A DNA stretch of 64,000 nt, taken from NCBI GenBank assembly GCA_910578075.1, contig CAJTPK010000004.1, positions 62,001 to 126,000 of the forward strand. The letters are read 5' to 3'. Origin of the DNA: an uncultured Muribaculaceae bacterium. Its GTDB lineage: Bacteria > Bacteroidota > Bacteroidia > Bacteroidales > Muribaculaceae. Below the pieces are notes generated by a model. That model saw only the letters and a program-made list of their open reading frames with translations. It was not told the origin of the DNA and searched no databases. Shown here one piece after another: positions 8,630 through 17,249 of this stretch; the stretch's first letter is position 1; each line of letters starts with the position of its first letter. The position numbers and the translations under genes were made by a program.

Positions 8630-9970
8630 TTAAATTTTACGTATCAAGCGATAGAAAATCAATGTAGCCATGACGGATGCAACCATCAGAGCAACGTCAA
8701 AACTGTAGTACACACCTACATTTCCCCAGTCGAATCCCTTGGCGAAAAGCAGCAGCACCGGAATTCCGACAGCGATATATGAACATATGGAAATCCACAG
8801 CAGAGGCTTCACATATGATGTGCCTCGGATGGCATTTACGTATGTCAGCTGAGTGGCATCCATGTATTGATAAATCACAAGAGGCAGGATCAACGCAAGG
8901 GCTGATGCGACCACCGACTCATCTGGTGTGAAGCAATGGATCAGCCATTTCCCTCCGAGGATGAAGATGAGAGACGCAACAGTGGCAAGCACGAGATTAA
9001 GATGCAGCCCGGCTGACGTGATGCGGCGCACACCCCTTATATCTTTCTGCCCCATATAGTTCGCCACACGGATAGATGTGGCTGTGCCGAAACTTATGAA
9101 TGTCATGAAACCGAGTTGCGCCATAGTGTTCACCACCTGATACGCCGCGAGCTGTATCTTTCCGAACCAACCGCTGACCACCGCCCCGAAGCTCCACAGG
9201 GAGCATTCGACACCGCTTTGTATCATGACAGGATAAGATGTGACCCACACTTTGCGTCTGACAGCCCCGAGACTTTCCTTGCTCCTGAAACCAAGGGTAT
9301 ATTCCTCATATTTCCTGCCATAGAAAAATACAATCACTATCGCTATTGCCGCTGCATAACGCGCCACAAGCGTGCTCAATCCGGCACCGGCAAGTCCAAG
9401 TTCCGGACAACCGAAATGGCCGAAAATAAGCATGTAGTTCCCGATTATATTTATGACATTCGAGCCCAATATCATCCACATGGGCATTGCCGTGTCGTTA
9501 AAACCGTTGAAGGTCTGCTGAAAAGAATTGAAAACCGCCATCGGCAGAAGCGTAGCAAGAATTATAAGGTAATATTTCCTTACCAACGGGAGAATTTCCA
9601 CAGGTTGTCCGAACCGGTCAAGAAAGAAATAGAGTATGCCCATGATTACTGTCAGCGAGAGCGATACCGCCAGATTCACCTGCACCCCGGCATGCAAGGC
9701 GGTTCCGACCTGCCGATTCTCCCCTTTACCGAACAGAGCCCCAGCAATCGGTGTAAGCCCTTGTGCAAACCCCATCTGCATCACCACCGGAATTATGAAA
9801 AGTGAATTTACAAAAGCTGCTGCAGCCAGTTCATCAACACCATATGCCCCGACCATCATAGTGTCGGCGAAACTCACTATGATAACACCCAGCTGAGTCA
9901 CCAGCACCGGCAAACCTAAGCTGAACAGACTGCGATATTCAAAACGATACTGCCTCCAGATATTTTCCAT
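8630..9970 (-). CDS. MATE-family multidrug/Na+ antiporter
   Basis: 446 residues with about twelve membrane spans in two homologous halves. The N-terminal motif LGLPVLVTQLGVIIVSFADT and MVGAYGVDELAAAAFVNSLF are characteristic of the NorM/DinF (MATE) superfamily. It should expel cationic drugs or metabolites in exchange for Na+ or H+. It is transcribed divergently from the TolC gene. The shared intergenic region holds a -7 box for each direction. The substrate is unknown. Confidence 0.92.
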   Translation of the reverse strand: MENIWRQYRFEYRSLFSLGLPVLVTQLGVIIVSFADTMMVGAYGVDELAAAAFVNSLFIIPVVMQMGFAQGLTPIAGALFGKGENRQVGTALHAGVQVNLAVSLSLTVIMGILYFFLDRFGQPVEILPLVRKYYLIILATLLPMAVFNSFQQTFNGFNDTAMPMWMILGSNVINIIGNYMLIFGHFGCPELGLAGAGLSTLVARYAAAIAIVIVFFYGRKYEEYTLGFRSKESLGAVRRKVWVTSYPVMIQSGVECSLWSFGAVVSGWFGKIQLAAYQVVNTMAQLGFMTFISFGTATSIRVANYMGQKDIRGVRRITSAGLHLNLVLATVASLIFILGGKWLIHCFTPDESVVASALALILPLVIYQYMDATQLTYVNAIRGTSYVKPLLWISICSYIAVGIPVLLLFAKGFDWGNVGVYYSFDVALMVASVMATLIFYRLIRKI

Positions 9971-10035
9971 AATAATCTTTACGCAATAAACTCCTTCAGC
10001 CGGATGCCGAAAGGGTCGTATGTATAATTTTTCTG

Positions 10036-10043
10036 CAAAATTA
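10036..10043 (-). promoter_or_regulatory. -7 box (TAATTTTG) for the MATE gene
   Basis: The minus strand reads TAATTTTG 66 bp before the MATE start, an exact match to TAnnTTTG. It lies 21 bp from the oppositely directed box of the TolC operon, so the two promoters overlap. Confidence 0.55.
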
Positions 10044-10064
10044 CTAAATTAAACAAAATGTTGC

Positions 10065-10072
10065 TAAATTTG
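10065..10072 (+). promoter_or_regulatory. -7 box (TAAATTTG) for the tolC-hlyD-ABC operon
   Basis: TAAATTTG matches TAnnTTTG, 55 bp before the TolC start codon. The upstream region overlaps the divergent MATE promoter, which would allow coordinated control of both efflux units. Confidence 0.6.
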
Positions 10073-10126
10073 TAGTTTAATTAGAGGTGTATTAATATTT
10101 TTTCATCTCTGTTAAGATTCCACCAT

Positions 10127-11578
10127 ATGAGATTATTCAGCAAATCAACACTTCTTGGCGCAGCCATTTGCATCGCGGCATTACCCGCCGCGGCACAGGA
10201 GGGGACATATACCCTCGATTCCTGCCGCAACATGGCGGTGCGCAACAACAAGACCATCCGCATGGCCGAGGAGGGGATACGCGGAGCCGGCTACGACCGC
10301 AAGGCTGCCAAAGCCCTATATCTTCCGGGCATAGATTTCGCGGGAACATATTTTTATAATCAGCGCACTATCAATCTTCTCGGAGAGGATGCCAAACTGC
10401 CGACGATGAGCTTCGACCCATCGACCCAGAGTTTCAAATACAACATCCTGACAGATCCGAGCGGTGCACCGATAAAGGATCCGTCTACCGGGGGATATAT
10501 CCCCACGGAAGTTGCTGTGATTCCTAAAGACGCAATGAGTTTCGACACTCACAATGTGTTTGCCGGAGCCTTCACCCTGACACAGCCCGTATTCATGGGC
10601 GGACAGATTAAAGCGCTTAACGAAATCACCAAATACGCAGAGAAGATGGCGACGGCCGCCCGCAACAATGTAGTGCAGGATGTGGTTTTTGCCGTCGACC
10701 AGGCATACTGGATGGTGGTGTCGCTGAAATCCAAACAGAAACTTGCCGACAGCTTTGTGACACTGGTCGATACTCTGCGTTACAGCGTAAACGCCATGCT
10801 TGAAGCTGGAGTGGCGACACGTGCCGACCTGCTCATGGTGGAAGTGAAGCTCAACGAGGCCAAGATAATGCGCACCAAGCTCGACAATGGTCTCACTTTG
10901 GCCCGCATGGCATTGGCGCAGGTGTGCGGACTCCCGGTGCAGTCGAACATGACGCTTGCCGACGAGGATTTCAAAAGCGGTCTTACCGCTATGCCCGACC
11001 CTGTATATGATATGCAGGATGTATATTCACGCCGTCAGGATCTGGAGGTGCTGCGCCAAGGGATATCGGTGTTATCTCAAAGAGAGAAACTTGCCATGGG
11101 ACAGATGCTGCCGAAGCTCGCCATCGTGGGTGCCTATGAATTCTCAAACCCAAATCTCAACAACGGCTTCAGTAAAAAATTCGGAGGAGGCTTCAGCGTC
11201 GGTGCCACCATCGCCATCCCGTTATGGCATTGGGGAGGAAACTACAACCATTACCGCGCCACAAAATCCGCCACCAACGCTCAGCGCCTGATGCTTGAGG
11301 ATCTGGAGGAGAAGGTCGATCTGCAGGTGCAACAGGCTAAATTCAGCTTTCAGGAGGCATTCAAGACTTACGACATGACCAAATCCAACATGGCGAGTGC
11401 CGAAGAGAACCTCCGCTCCGCCCAGATCGGATTCAGCGAGGGCGTGATGACCACAAACGATGTAATCGCCGCTCAGACCGCATGGCTGCAGGCTAATTCC
11501 GAGAAAATCGACGCGGAGATAGGCATACACCTCTGCGAAGTATATCTCGACAAAGTGATAGGGAAACTAAATTACTAA
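10127..11578 (+). CDS. TolC-family outer-membrane efflux protein
   Basis: 483 residues with a signal peptide (KSTLLGAAICIAALPAAAQ). It shows the TolC/OEP pattern: TYTLDSCRNMAVRNNKTIRM at the N-terminus and two repeats of long helices (for example AVDQAYWMVVSLKSKQKLAD and EKVDLQVQQAKFSFQEAFKT). It forms the outer-membrane channel for the HlyD/ABC-2 proteins encoded directly after it, 25 bp apart. The length is normal. Confidence 0.92.
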   Translation: MRLFSKSTLLGAAICIAALPAAAQEGTYTLDSCRNMAVRNNKTIRMAEEGIRGAGYDRKAAKALYLPGIDFAGTYFYNQRTINLLGEDAKLPTMSFDPSTQSFKYNILTDPSGAPIKDPSTGGYIPTEVAVIPKDAMSFDTHNVFAGAFTLTQPVFMGGQIKALNEITKYAEKMATAARNNVVQDVVFAVDQAYWMVVSLKSKQKLADSFVTLVDTLRYSVNAMLEAGVATRADLLMVEVKLNEAKIMRTKLDNGLTLARMALAQVCGLPVQSNMTLADEDFKSGLTAMPDPVYDMQDVYSRRQDLEVLRQGISVLSQREKLAMGQMLPKLAIVGAYEFSNPNLNNGFSKKFGGGFSVGATIAIPLWHWGGNYNHYRATKSATNAQRLMLEDLEEKVDLQVQQAKFSFQEAFKTYDMTKSNMASAEENLRSAQIGFSEGVMTTNDVIAAQTAWLQANSEKIDAEIGIHLCEVYLDKVIGKLNY

Positions 11579-11603
11579 TATAACTTCACAACTTCTTATA
11601 AAG

Positions 11604-12647
11604 ATGGCAACTGACAATACACAGAATACACAACCTATAGGGGCGGTAGACCCTTCCGAGGTTACAAAAAAAGACAAGGCACTGATCCTGACAATCGTTG
11701 TGATTGTCTGTATCCTCGCAGCCTTGGCAATAGTGGGCTTCATATGTCTCAAACCCGGTCCGGACACCGTACAGGGGCAGGGTGAGGCCACAGAGATCCG
11801 CATCTCCGGCAAGCTCCCCGGACGCGTTGCAGAAATTTACGTTGAAGAGGGACAGCATGTAAAGGCTGGCGATACACTTGTGCGTATAAATTCTTCACTC
11901 GTAGAGGCGAAGATGGAGCAGGCCAGGGCTATGGAAAGCGCTGCCCAGGCTGCCAATTCCAAGGTTGACGCCGGCACACGTCCGCAGATCGTCGAGGGAG
12001 CCCGCGACCTCTGGAAACAGGCGCAAGCTGCCGCGGAGATCGCAAAGAAAACTTATACCCGCATGCAGACCCTTTTTGAGAAGGGTGTTGTCAGCGAGCA
12101 GAAACGCGATGAGGCAAAAGCCGCCTACGATGCAACTGTAGCAGGAGAGGCTGCGGCAAAAAGCCAGTATGAACTTGCCCGCTCCGGCGCTCAGAAACAG
12201 GATAAAGAGGCATCCTCGGCTATGGTGACTGTAGCCAAGGGCGGCGTTCAGGAAGTAAACGCCCTTCTTGAGGATCAATATCTTACAGCCCCTTGCGATG
12301 GCGAGATTACCGTGATATATCCCAACGTAAGCGAACTTATAGCCACCGGCGCGCCGGTGATGACACTTGAGAAGGATGACCATTGGGCTGTGTTCAACGT
12401 CCGCGAGACTCTGCTTAAGGATATAAAACTCGGGACCGTGCTCCGCGTCAAGATTCCAGCCCTCGACAAGGAAGTTGACATGAAGGTATTTTATATCAAA
12501 GACCTCGGCACATATGCCAACTGGCAGGCGACAAAGGCCACAGGCGACTATGATGCCCGTACATTCCAGATCAAATGTCGCCCTGATAAGCCGGTGGAGA
12601 ATTTCCGTCCGGGAATGTCTGTATTGTATTTAGGGGTAAAAGATTAG
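11604..12647 (+). CDS. HlyD/EmrA-type membrane fusion protein
   Basis: 347 residues. One membrane span near residues 28-50 follows a short cytoplasmic tail. The biotinyl-lipoyl half is GRVAEIYVEEGQHVKAGDTL, followed by a long Ala/Lys-rich coiled coil (about 100-205) and the second lipoyl half (LTAPCDGEITVIYPNVSELI). It bridges inner-membrane permeases and the TolC channel in the periplasm. It is the second gene of the efflux operon, 12 bp before the first permease. Confidence 0.92.
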   Translation: MATDNTQNTQPIGAVDPSEVTKKDKALILTIVVIVCILAALAIVGFICLKPGPDTVQGQGEATEIRISGKLPGRVAEIYVEEGQHVKAGDTLVRINSSLVEAKMEQARAMESAAQAANSKVDAGTRPQIVEGARDLWKQAQAAAEIAKKTYTRMQTLFEKGVVSEQKRDEAKAAYDATVAGEAAAKSQYELARSGAQKQDKEASSAMVTVAKGGVQEVNALLEDQYLTAPCDGEITVIYPNVSELIATGAPVMTLEKDDHWAVFNVRETLLKDIKLGTVLRVKIPALDKEVDMKVFYIKDLGTYANWQATKATGDYDARTFQIKCRPDKPVENFRPGMSVLYLGVKD

Positions 12648-12659
12648 CGGATAGTCAGC

Positions 12660-13838
12660 ATGGGCAATCTCGAGTTAAATAAGGGGCTTAAGTCCATCAT
12701 GATCAGGAGCCTGGTGCAGATTGTGAGGAGACCTGTATATTGGACAGGATTCTTCATCATCCCTCTGTTCATGTTCATGTTTCTGACAACCATGCTCGAC
12801 AAGGGGTTGCCGACACGAGTGCCGGCAGCTATGGTGGACCGCGACGGCACGTCCCTCAGCCGGGATATTACCCAGAGCCTAAACGGCATGCAGATGGTAA
12901 ACCTCACCCATACTCCCAACAGCTTCAGTGAGGCGCGTCATCTGATGCAGAGCGGAAAGGTATACGGTTTCTTCCTGATTCCTGAAAATTTTCAGGCTGA
13001 CCTGCTTGCCGGGCGAAAACCGGTGATTACCTTTTATACCAACATGACATATTTCGTGCCTGCCTCAATGCTCTTCAAGACATTCAAGGCCACGGCGGTA
13101 TATGCCAAGGCAGGCATAGCCATGAATATCGTGCAGTCGGCAGGTGCCGATGCAGAGGCTCTCGCCCCCATGATGATGCCTGTCAACATCGCATCGCGGG
13201 GCATTGGCAATCCACAGCTCAATTACGGGATATACATCGCGAACTCTTTTGTGCCTTGTCTGCTACAGCTGATGATATTCCTTATCACGGCGTTCAGCCT
13301 CGGCCAGGAAATGAAATACGGCACTTCCCGACGCCTCATGCAGATGGCTGACGGCTCAGTGGTGAAAGCTCTGTTCGGCAAGCTGTTTCCCCAGACTGTG
13401 ATATGGTGGGTAGTGGCGTTCTTCATGACCGCATGGCTTTACCGCTACAACCATTATCCGATGAACGGATCATGGGGATGGATGCTGCTTTCAGAATTTA
13501 TGTATGTTCTCGCATGCCAAGGCTTTGCGATTTTCGTGGTTTGCGTGTTGCCAAACCTCAGACTCTCGCTCTCCGTATGCGCCCTGCTCGGAATCCTCTC
13601 CTTCTCCATTGCGGCATTCTCATTCCCGGTACCGAGCATGTATCCGGCAATGCGACTCTTCAGCTATATCGTGCCGGTGCGTTATAACTTCCTTATATAT
13701 GCCGACCAGGCTCTCAACGGAATCGATATAGCATATTCGAAAATGTGGTTCGTGGGGTATATTGTTTTCATGCTTCTCCCGTTCACACTGTTGTGGAGAC
13801 TGAAGAAAGATCTGAAACATCCCATATATGTACCTTAA
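12660..13838 (+). CDS. ABC-2 type transporter permease (YhhJ-like), first of two
   Basis: 392 residues. An N-terminal membrane span (GFFIIPLFMFMFLTTML) is followed by a large extracytoplasmic domain containing VDRDGTSLSRDITQSLNGM, then about five C-terminal spans. This layout (TM, periplasmic domain, five TM) is the ABC2_membrane_3 / YhhJ type. It should work with the following permease as a heterodimer. No nucleotide-binding subunit is encoded in the operon. Confidence 0.9.
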   Translation: MGNLELNKGLKSIMIRSLVQIVRRPVYWTGFFIIPLFMFMFLTTMLDKGLPTRVPAAMVDRDGTSLSRDITQSLNGMQMVNLTHTPNSFSEARHLMQSGKVYGFFLIPENFQADLLAGRKPVITFYTNMTYFVPASMLFKTFKATAVYAKAGIAMNIVQSAGADAEALAPMMMPVNIASRGIGNPQLNYGIYIANSFVPCLLQLMIFLITAFSLGQEMKYGTSRRLMQMADGSVVKALFGKLFPQTVIWWVVAFFMTAWLYRYNHYPMNGSWGWMLLSEFMYVLACQGFAIFVVCVLPNLRLSLSVCALLGILSFSIAAFSFPVPSMYPAMRLFSYIVPVRYNFLIYADQALNGIDIAYSKMWFVGYIVFMLLPFTLLWRLKKDLKHPIYVP

Positions 13839-13893
13839 TAAAAGTCAATTGTAAATACGCATGCTGCGCATTTACATAAAAATATAGGATACT

Positions 13894-15096
13894 TTGAAAC
13901 TGAAAGATCACATACATAACATGTTCAGGGTCTACTGCCGTGAATTCAAGATGGTTACCAAAGATGTTGGTATCATCCTGTTCTTCATGTTCCTGCCCTT
14001 GGCTTACCCGATAATATATTCCCTGATATACAATCCGGAACTTGTGAAGGATGTGTCGATGGTTGTGGTTGACCACGACCGCACCCCGCTTTCAAGGGAA
14101 CTTGTGCGCAAGATGGATGCCTGCGACCAGGCACACGTGATAGGGTATGCCACAGACCTTAGCGATGCCCGACATGCCATGAACTCGCACAAGGCTTTCG
14201 CCATACTTGAGATTCCATCCGGATTCGAGCGTAAAGTAGGACGATCGGAAACAGCCAACGCCGTGATGTATTGCGACATGAGCCTGCTTCTGCGCTACCG
14301 TGGATTCCTTGTGGCTGCAACCAACGTGATGGAGGATTTCTCATCCGAGCTGATGACAGAAAAGATTGATGAGATCGCTCCGCTTGCCGAGACAGTGATG
14401 TCTGGAGACCTGCTTCCCATACATAATGTGTCGATGGGCAACATCCGCAATGGATTCGACTCCTTCATCATGCCGGGAGTGCTGATTCTTATTCTCCAGC
14501 AATGCATCATACTCGCCGTGGGTATGGCTGGAGGCGCGCAACGTGAATCCATGCGCCTCACCGGTTATTGCTCCGATAATCTCGCGCCTTCCATACCGTT
14601 GACAATGCTGGCGCAGACGCTCTGTTATCTTACAATCCTCATCATACCCATCATCTTCATGCTCCATTATGTCCCGCTCATATTCCGGTTCCCGATGGCG
14701 GGCAATCCTCTGGAGATATTCGCATTTATCCTGCCGATGATAATAGCGTCGTTCGGTGTAGGATTCGCATTCCAGTCACTGGTTACAGAGCGGGAGACGG
14801 TATTTGTGCTATGGGTGGCGACATCTCTGATATTCCTGCTTCTGTCAGGACTTATATGGCCGATGTATGACATGCCGACTGCATGGCGATGGCTCGCCTC
14901 CATATGCCCGTCAACGTGGGGTGTTGAAGGATTCATCAAGATGAACGCCAATGGAGCTTCACTCTCGCAAGTGTCCGGACCATATATCAACCTCTGGATC
15001 CTCGCAATCGCATGGTGTTTGATAGGCTATTGCTCACGCAGATGGGTAGTGCGTCCCGCCCTGAAGAGATTGAGCCGCAGCTCTATTACCAACTAA
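13894..15096 (+). CDS. ABC-2 type transporter permease (YhhJ-like), second of two
   Basis: 400 residues, starting at a TTG (13894) since KLKDHIHNMFRVYCREFKM matches the expected cytoplasmic N-terminus; an ATG at 13921 is the alternative. The architecture is as in its neighbour: one span, a periplasmic domain with VVDHDRTPLSRELVRKMDAC, and five C-terminal spans. The VDxDxTPLSR-type motif is shared by both permeases, which are paralogues. It is the last gene of the TolC/HlyD efflux operon. Substrates of such pumps include drugs, lipids and toxins; nothing here decides. Confidence 0.88.
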   Translation: MKLKDHIHNMFRVYCREFKMVTKDVGIILFFMFLPLAYPIIYSLIYNPELVKDVSMVVVDHDRTPLSRELVRKMDACDQAHVIGYATDLSDARHAMNSHKAFAILEIPSGFERKVGRSETANAVMYCDMSLLLRYRGFLVAATNVMEDFSSELMTEKIDEIAPLAETVMSGDLLPIHNVSMGNIRNGFDSFIMPGVLILILQQCIILAVGMAGGAQRESMRLTGYCSDNLAPSIPLTMLAQTLCYLTILIIPIIFMLHYVPLIFRFPMAGNPLEIFAFILPMIIASFGVGFAFQSLVTERETVFVLWVATSLIFLLLSGLIWPMYDMPTAWRWLASICPSTWGVEGFIKMNANGASLSQVSGPYINLWILAIAWCLIGYCSRRWVVRPALKRLSRSSITN

Positions 15097-15131
15097 CCAT
15101 TAGAATATATTCTATAACCGCTGATAAAAAA

Positions 15132-16034
15132 GTGTTTTTCATAGTCAAAATCTTCTCACTTCTCCCCTTCCGGCTGCTTTATCTGCTGTCGGACTTTATG
15201 GCATGGCTGGCATGCGATGTGGTAAGATACCGCAGGAATGTAGTGCGCCAGAATCTCACCTCCTCTTTTCCGGAGAAAGATATCAAAGAGATACGCAGAA
15301 TAGAAAAACAATTCTATCTTTTCCTCTGCGACTATTTCATGGAGACAATAAAACTCGCCACGATGTCGGAGAAGAATATGCGTAAAAGACTCAGGGTGGA
15401 GAATATCGAGGAAATCAACGAGGCTGTGAGGCGCGGTCAGTCGGTAACCATCTACCTTGGACATTATTGCAACTGGGAATGGGTCAGCTCCCTGCCTCTT
15501 CATATTGATCCCGCTGCCCAATGCGCCCAGATCTACCATCCGCTGGAAAACAAAACATTCGACCGCCTTTTCTACCGTCTCCGTACCCGTTTCGACGCCA
15601 ATAACATAGCCATGTCTGACATCATGCAGACTCTTGTGCGCTGGAAGCGTGAGGGGATACCATCCGTGACGGGATATATCGCCGACCAAGCCCCCGGGCT
15701 CAACATCCACCTCTTTGTTGACTTCCTCAACCACGAGACCGGAGTCTACACCGGACCGGAACGTATCTCAAAATTCTTAGGAGCAAAAGCGGTGTATGCC
15801 CACATGTGCCGCCCGCGCCGCGGCTACTACACCTTGCGGTTCATACCCATATCCGACAACGTAAAGAAAGAGACCATCTTCGAGACATCCCGCGAATATT
15901 TCCGTCTGCTCGAAACCAACATCCGCGAGACACCCCAATACTGGCTCTGGAGCCACCGCCGCTGGAAGCGTCCCCGCTCAATGTTCGAGGCATACCACGG
16001 CGACAAAGCCGCCGAGATGCTCACCCACCTCTGA
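15132..16034 (+). CDS. Lysophospholipid/lipid A-type acyltransferase (LpxL/HtrB family)
   Basis: I take the GTG at 15132 as start (about 300 residues), as the open frame upstream runs into the permease gene and has no family match. The N-terminus has a hydrophobic segment (FSLLPFRLLYLLSDFMAWL), then the RRNVVRQNL motif typical of LpxL/HtrB. The catalytic HX4E box is GHYCNWEW near residue 115, and a product-side motif YIADQAPG follows. These enzymes add secondary acyl chains to lipid A at the inner membrane. The position straight after an efflux operon may be only co-transcription. Confidence 0.88.
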   Translation: MFFIVKIFSLLPFRLLYLLSDFMAWLACDVVRYRRNVVRQNLTSSFPEKDIKEIRRIEKQFYLFLCDYFMETIKLATMSEKNMRKRLRVENIEEINEAVRRGQSVTIYLGHYCNWEWVSSLPLHIDPAAQCAQIYHPLENKTFDRLFYRLRTRFDANNIAMSDIMQTLVRWKREGIPSVTGYIADQAPGLNIHLFVDFLNHETGVYTGPERISKFLGAKAVYAHMCRPRRGYYTLRFIPISDNVKKETIFETSREYFRLLETNIRETPQYWLWSHRRWKRPRSMFEAYHGDKAAEMLTHL

Positions 16035-16074
16035 CATAAGTCTTGATAAAAATCTCTCCCATAAAAATACACAC

Positions 16075-16392
16075 ATGATATCACGAATAATCTTTCTGAT
16101 AATAATATCTGTCACTATTACCTGCTGCACAGACAAACAAACTGACAGCCGCCTTTCAAAAATAGAGGAGATGTCAGAAATATATCCCCAAAGGGCATTA
16201 GACTCATTGACTGTCATCAACTTTGACAAACTTTCAGATACAGACAAGGAGTATTATGATTTTCTTTGGGTAAAAACCAGTGATAAATCCTTCATAAAGC
16301 ATACCTCCGACAGTCTTATATTAAACGTCATAGTACATGACAAGATTCGAACACAAAACTTCGTTTCACTTTTTAACGATGGACTCCGCTGA
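16075..16392 (+). pseudogene. Truncated lipoprotein, N-terminal part of a TPR-type protein
   Basis: 105 residues. A lipoprotein signal (IIFLIIISVTITCCTDKQ) precedes LSKIEEMSEIYPQRALDSL, the usual opening of a large Bacteroidales family of lipoproteins with tetratricopeptide repeats, which normally run to 500 residues or more. The frame stops after about 105 residues, and about 90 bp later the convergent TOPRIM-like gene ends. I infer that the 3' part was lost when the adjacent module entered. A genuine short lipoprotein cannot be excluded. Confidence 0.55.
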
Positions 16393-16481
16393 ACCAGCAA
16401 AAGCCCGTAACGGCATATGGGTGATGCCGTTTATGTATAGAAGATATTCCGGTAAATGTGAAATATTCATCAAAAGTTCAT

Positions 16482-17249
16482 TTATCTCATTTTGAAAACC
16501 TCAGGCTTGAAGTAATCGTAAAGAAATAATGGGAATGCGTTCAATACTGAAATTGTTTGATTCGCCATTATAAAGTCATGGTGCTGGGATGAGAATATGC
16601 TCGGCTGACTTATGTTGTCTTTTTGTGTCGGATCTTCATGTTTACCCTGACAAAGCAGATTTGCCTTCCGTATGTTCATTCCGACAAGATATATCCAATT
16701 CATTCTGATTCGACTCACAATATCGCTTCTTGTTTTGTTTCTCTCAGTGACGCATAAATGGTCTAAGTTTGAATACGGTGGAAAGTCTCGCGCTATCTTC
16801 TTATAGTCTGAACAATCGGATATGGATACAGAATATTGCCAATAGTCATTGTCAGGTAATGAGCCTGTATGATAGATAGACTCAATCATGGGATAATTTA
16901 TGAAGAGTTTGCCATTCTCCGTTTCATTATCAAAATATGACAGCATCTCTGATATTTGAGCAGCACTGATCTGTGGCGGTTGATTTTCATTGTGTATGTC
17001 GAGATCAAAGAATAGGAACACATCTGAAAAATCAGACATGTCATAATCTTCGGATATCGCACCATTCTCTTTCAGTACGCCAGCAATGTCCGCACCGTCG
17101 CCCAATTCGTGCATCTGACGGTAGAGTTCGTAGATATTGTTACCAAAAGAGCATACGATGTTCTCCTCTGATGACGGGAAAAACAGTTGCTCAATTGACT
17201 TGAACAGCATTGGCTCTCTACGCTCGCCTTCAAATACAAACAGTATCAT
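16482..17249 (-). CDS. TOPRIM-like (RloB/AriB-type) putative nuclease, partner of an AAA ATPase
   Basis: 255 residues. The protein starts directly with a strand and turn, MILFVFEGERREP, placing a conserved Glu at residue 7, then FFDLDIH with an acidic DxD at 82-84. This is the arrangement of TOPRIM nucleases such as RloB and the AriB protein of PARIS. A later NYPMIESIYH (118-127) resembles the NP-(x)-E box of RloB. The start overlaps the ATPase stop by 4 bp, so the two are translated together. In known pairs (AbiL, PARIS) the TOPRIM member is the toxic effector controlled by the ATPase. Family membership is inferred from motifs only. Confidence 0.6.
   Translation of the reverse strand: MILFVFEGERREPMLFKSIEQLFFPSSEENIVCSFGNNIYELYRQMHELGDGADIAGVLKENGAISEDYDMSDFSDVFLFFDLDIHNENQPPQISAAQISEMLSYFDNETENGKLFINYPMIESIYHTGSLPDNDYWQYSVSISDCSDYKKIARDFPPYSNLDHLCVTERNKTRSDIVSRIRMNWIYLVGMNIRKANLLCQGKHEDPTQKDNISQPSIFSSQHHDFIMANQTISVLNAFPLFLYDYFKPEVFKMR

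Noticed and set aside
7692..8633. 313-residue plus-strand frame opposite parA/parB
   Set aside because: It is the complement of two certain genes, has His/Arg-rich low-quality composition and no domain.
9116..9805. 229-residue plus-strand frame within the MATE gene
   Set aside because: Shadow of a well-supported transporter gene on the other strand.
15012..15131. Longer N-terminus for the acyltransferase
   Set aside because: These 40 residues overlap the permease gene in another frame and have no family match; the GTG at 15132 gives the normal length.
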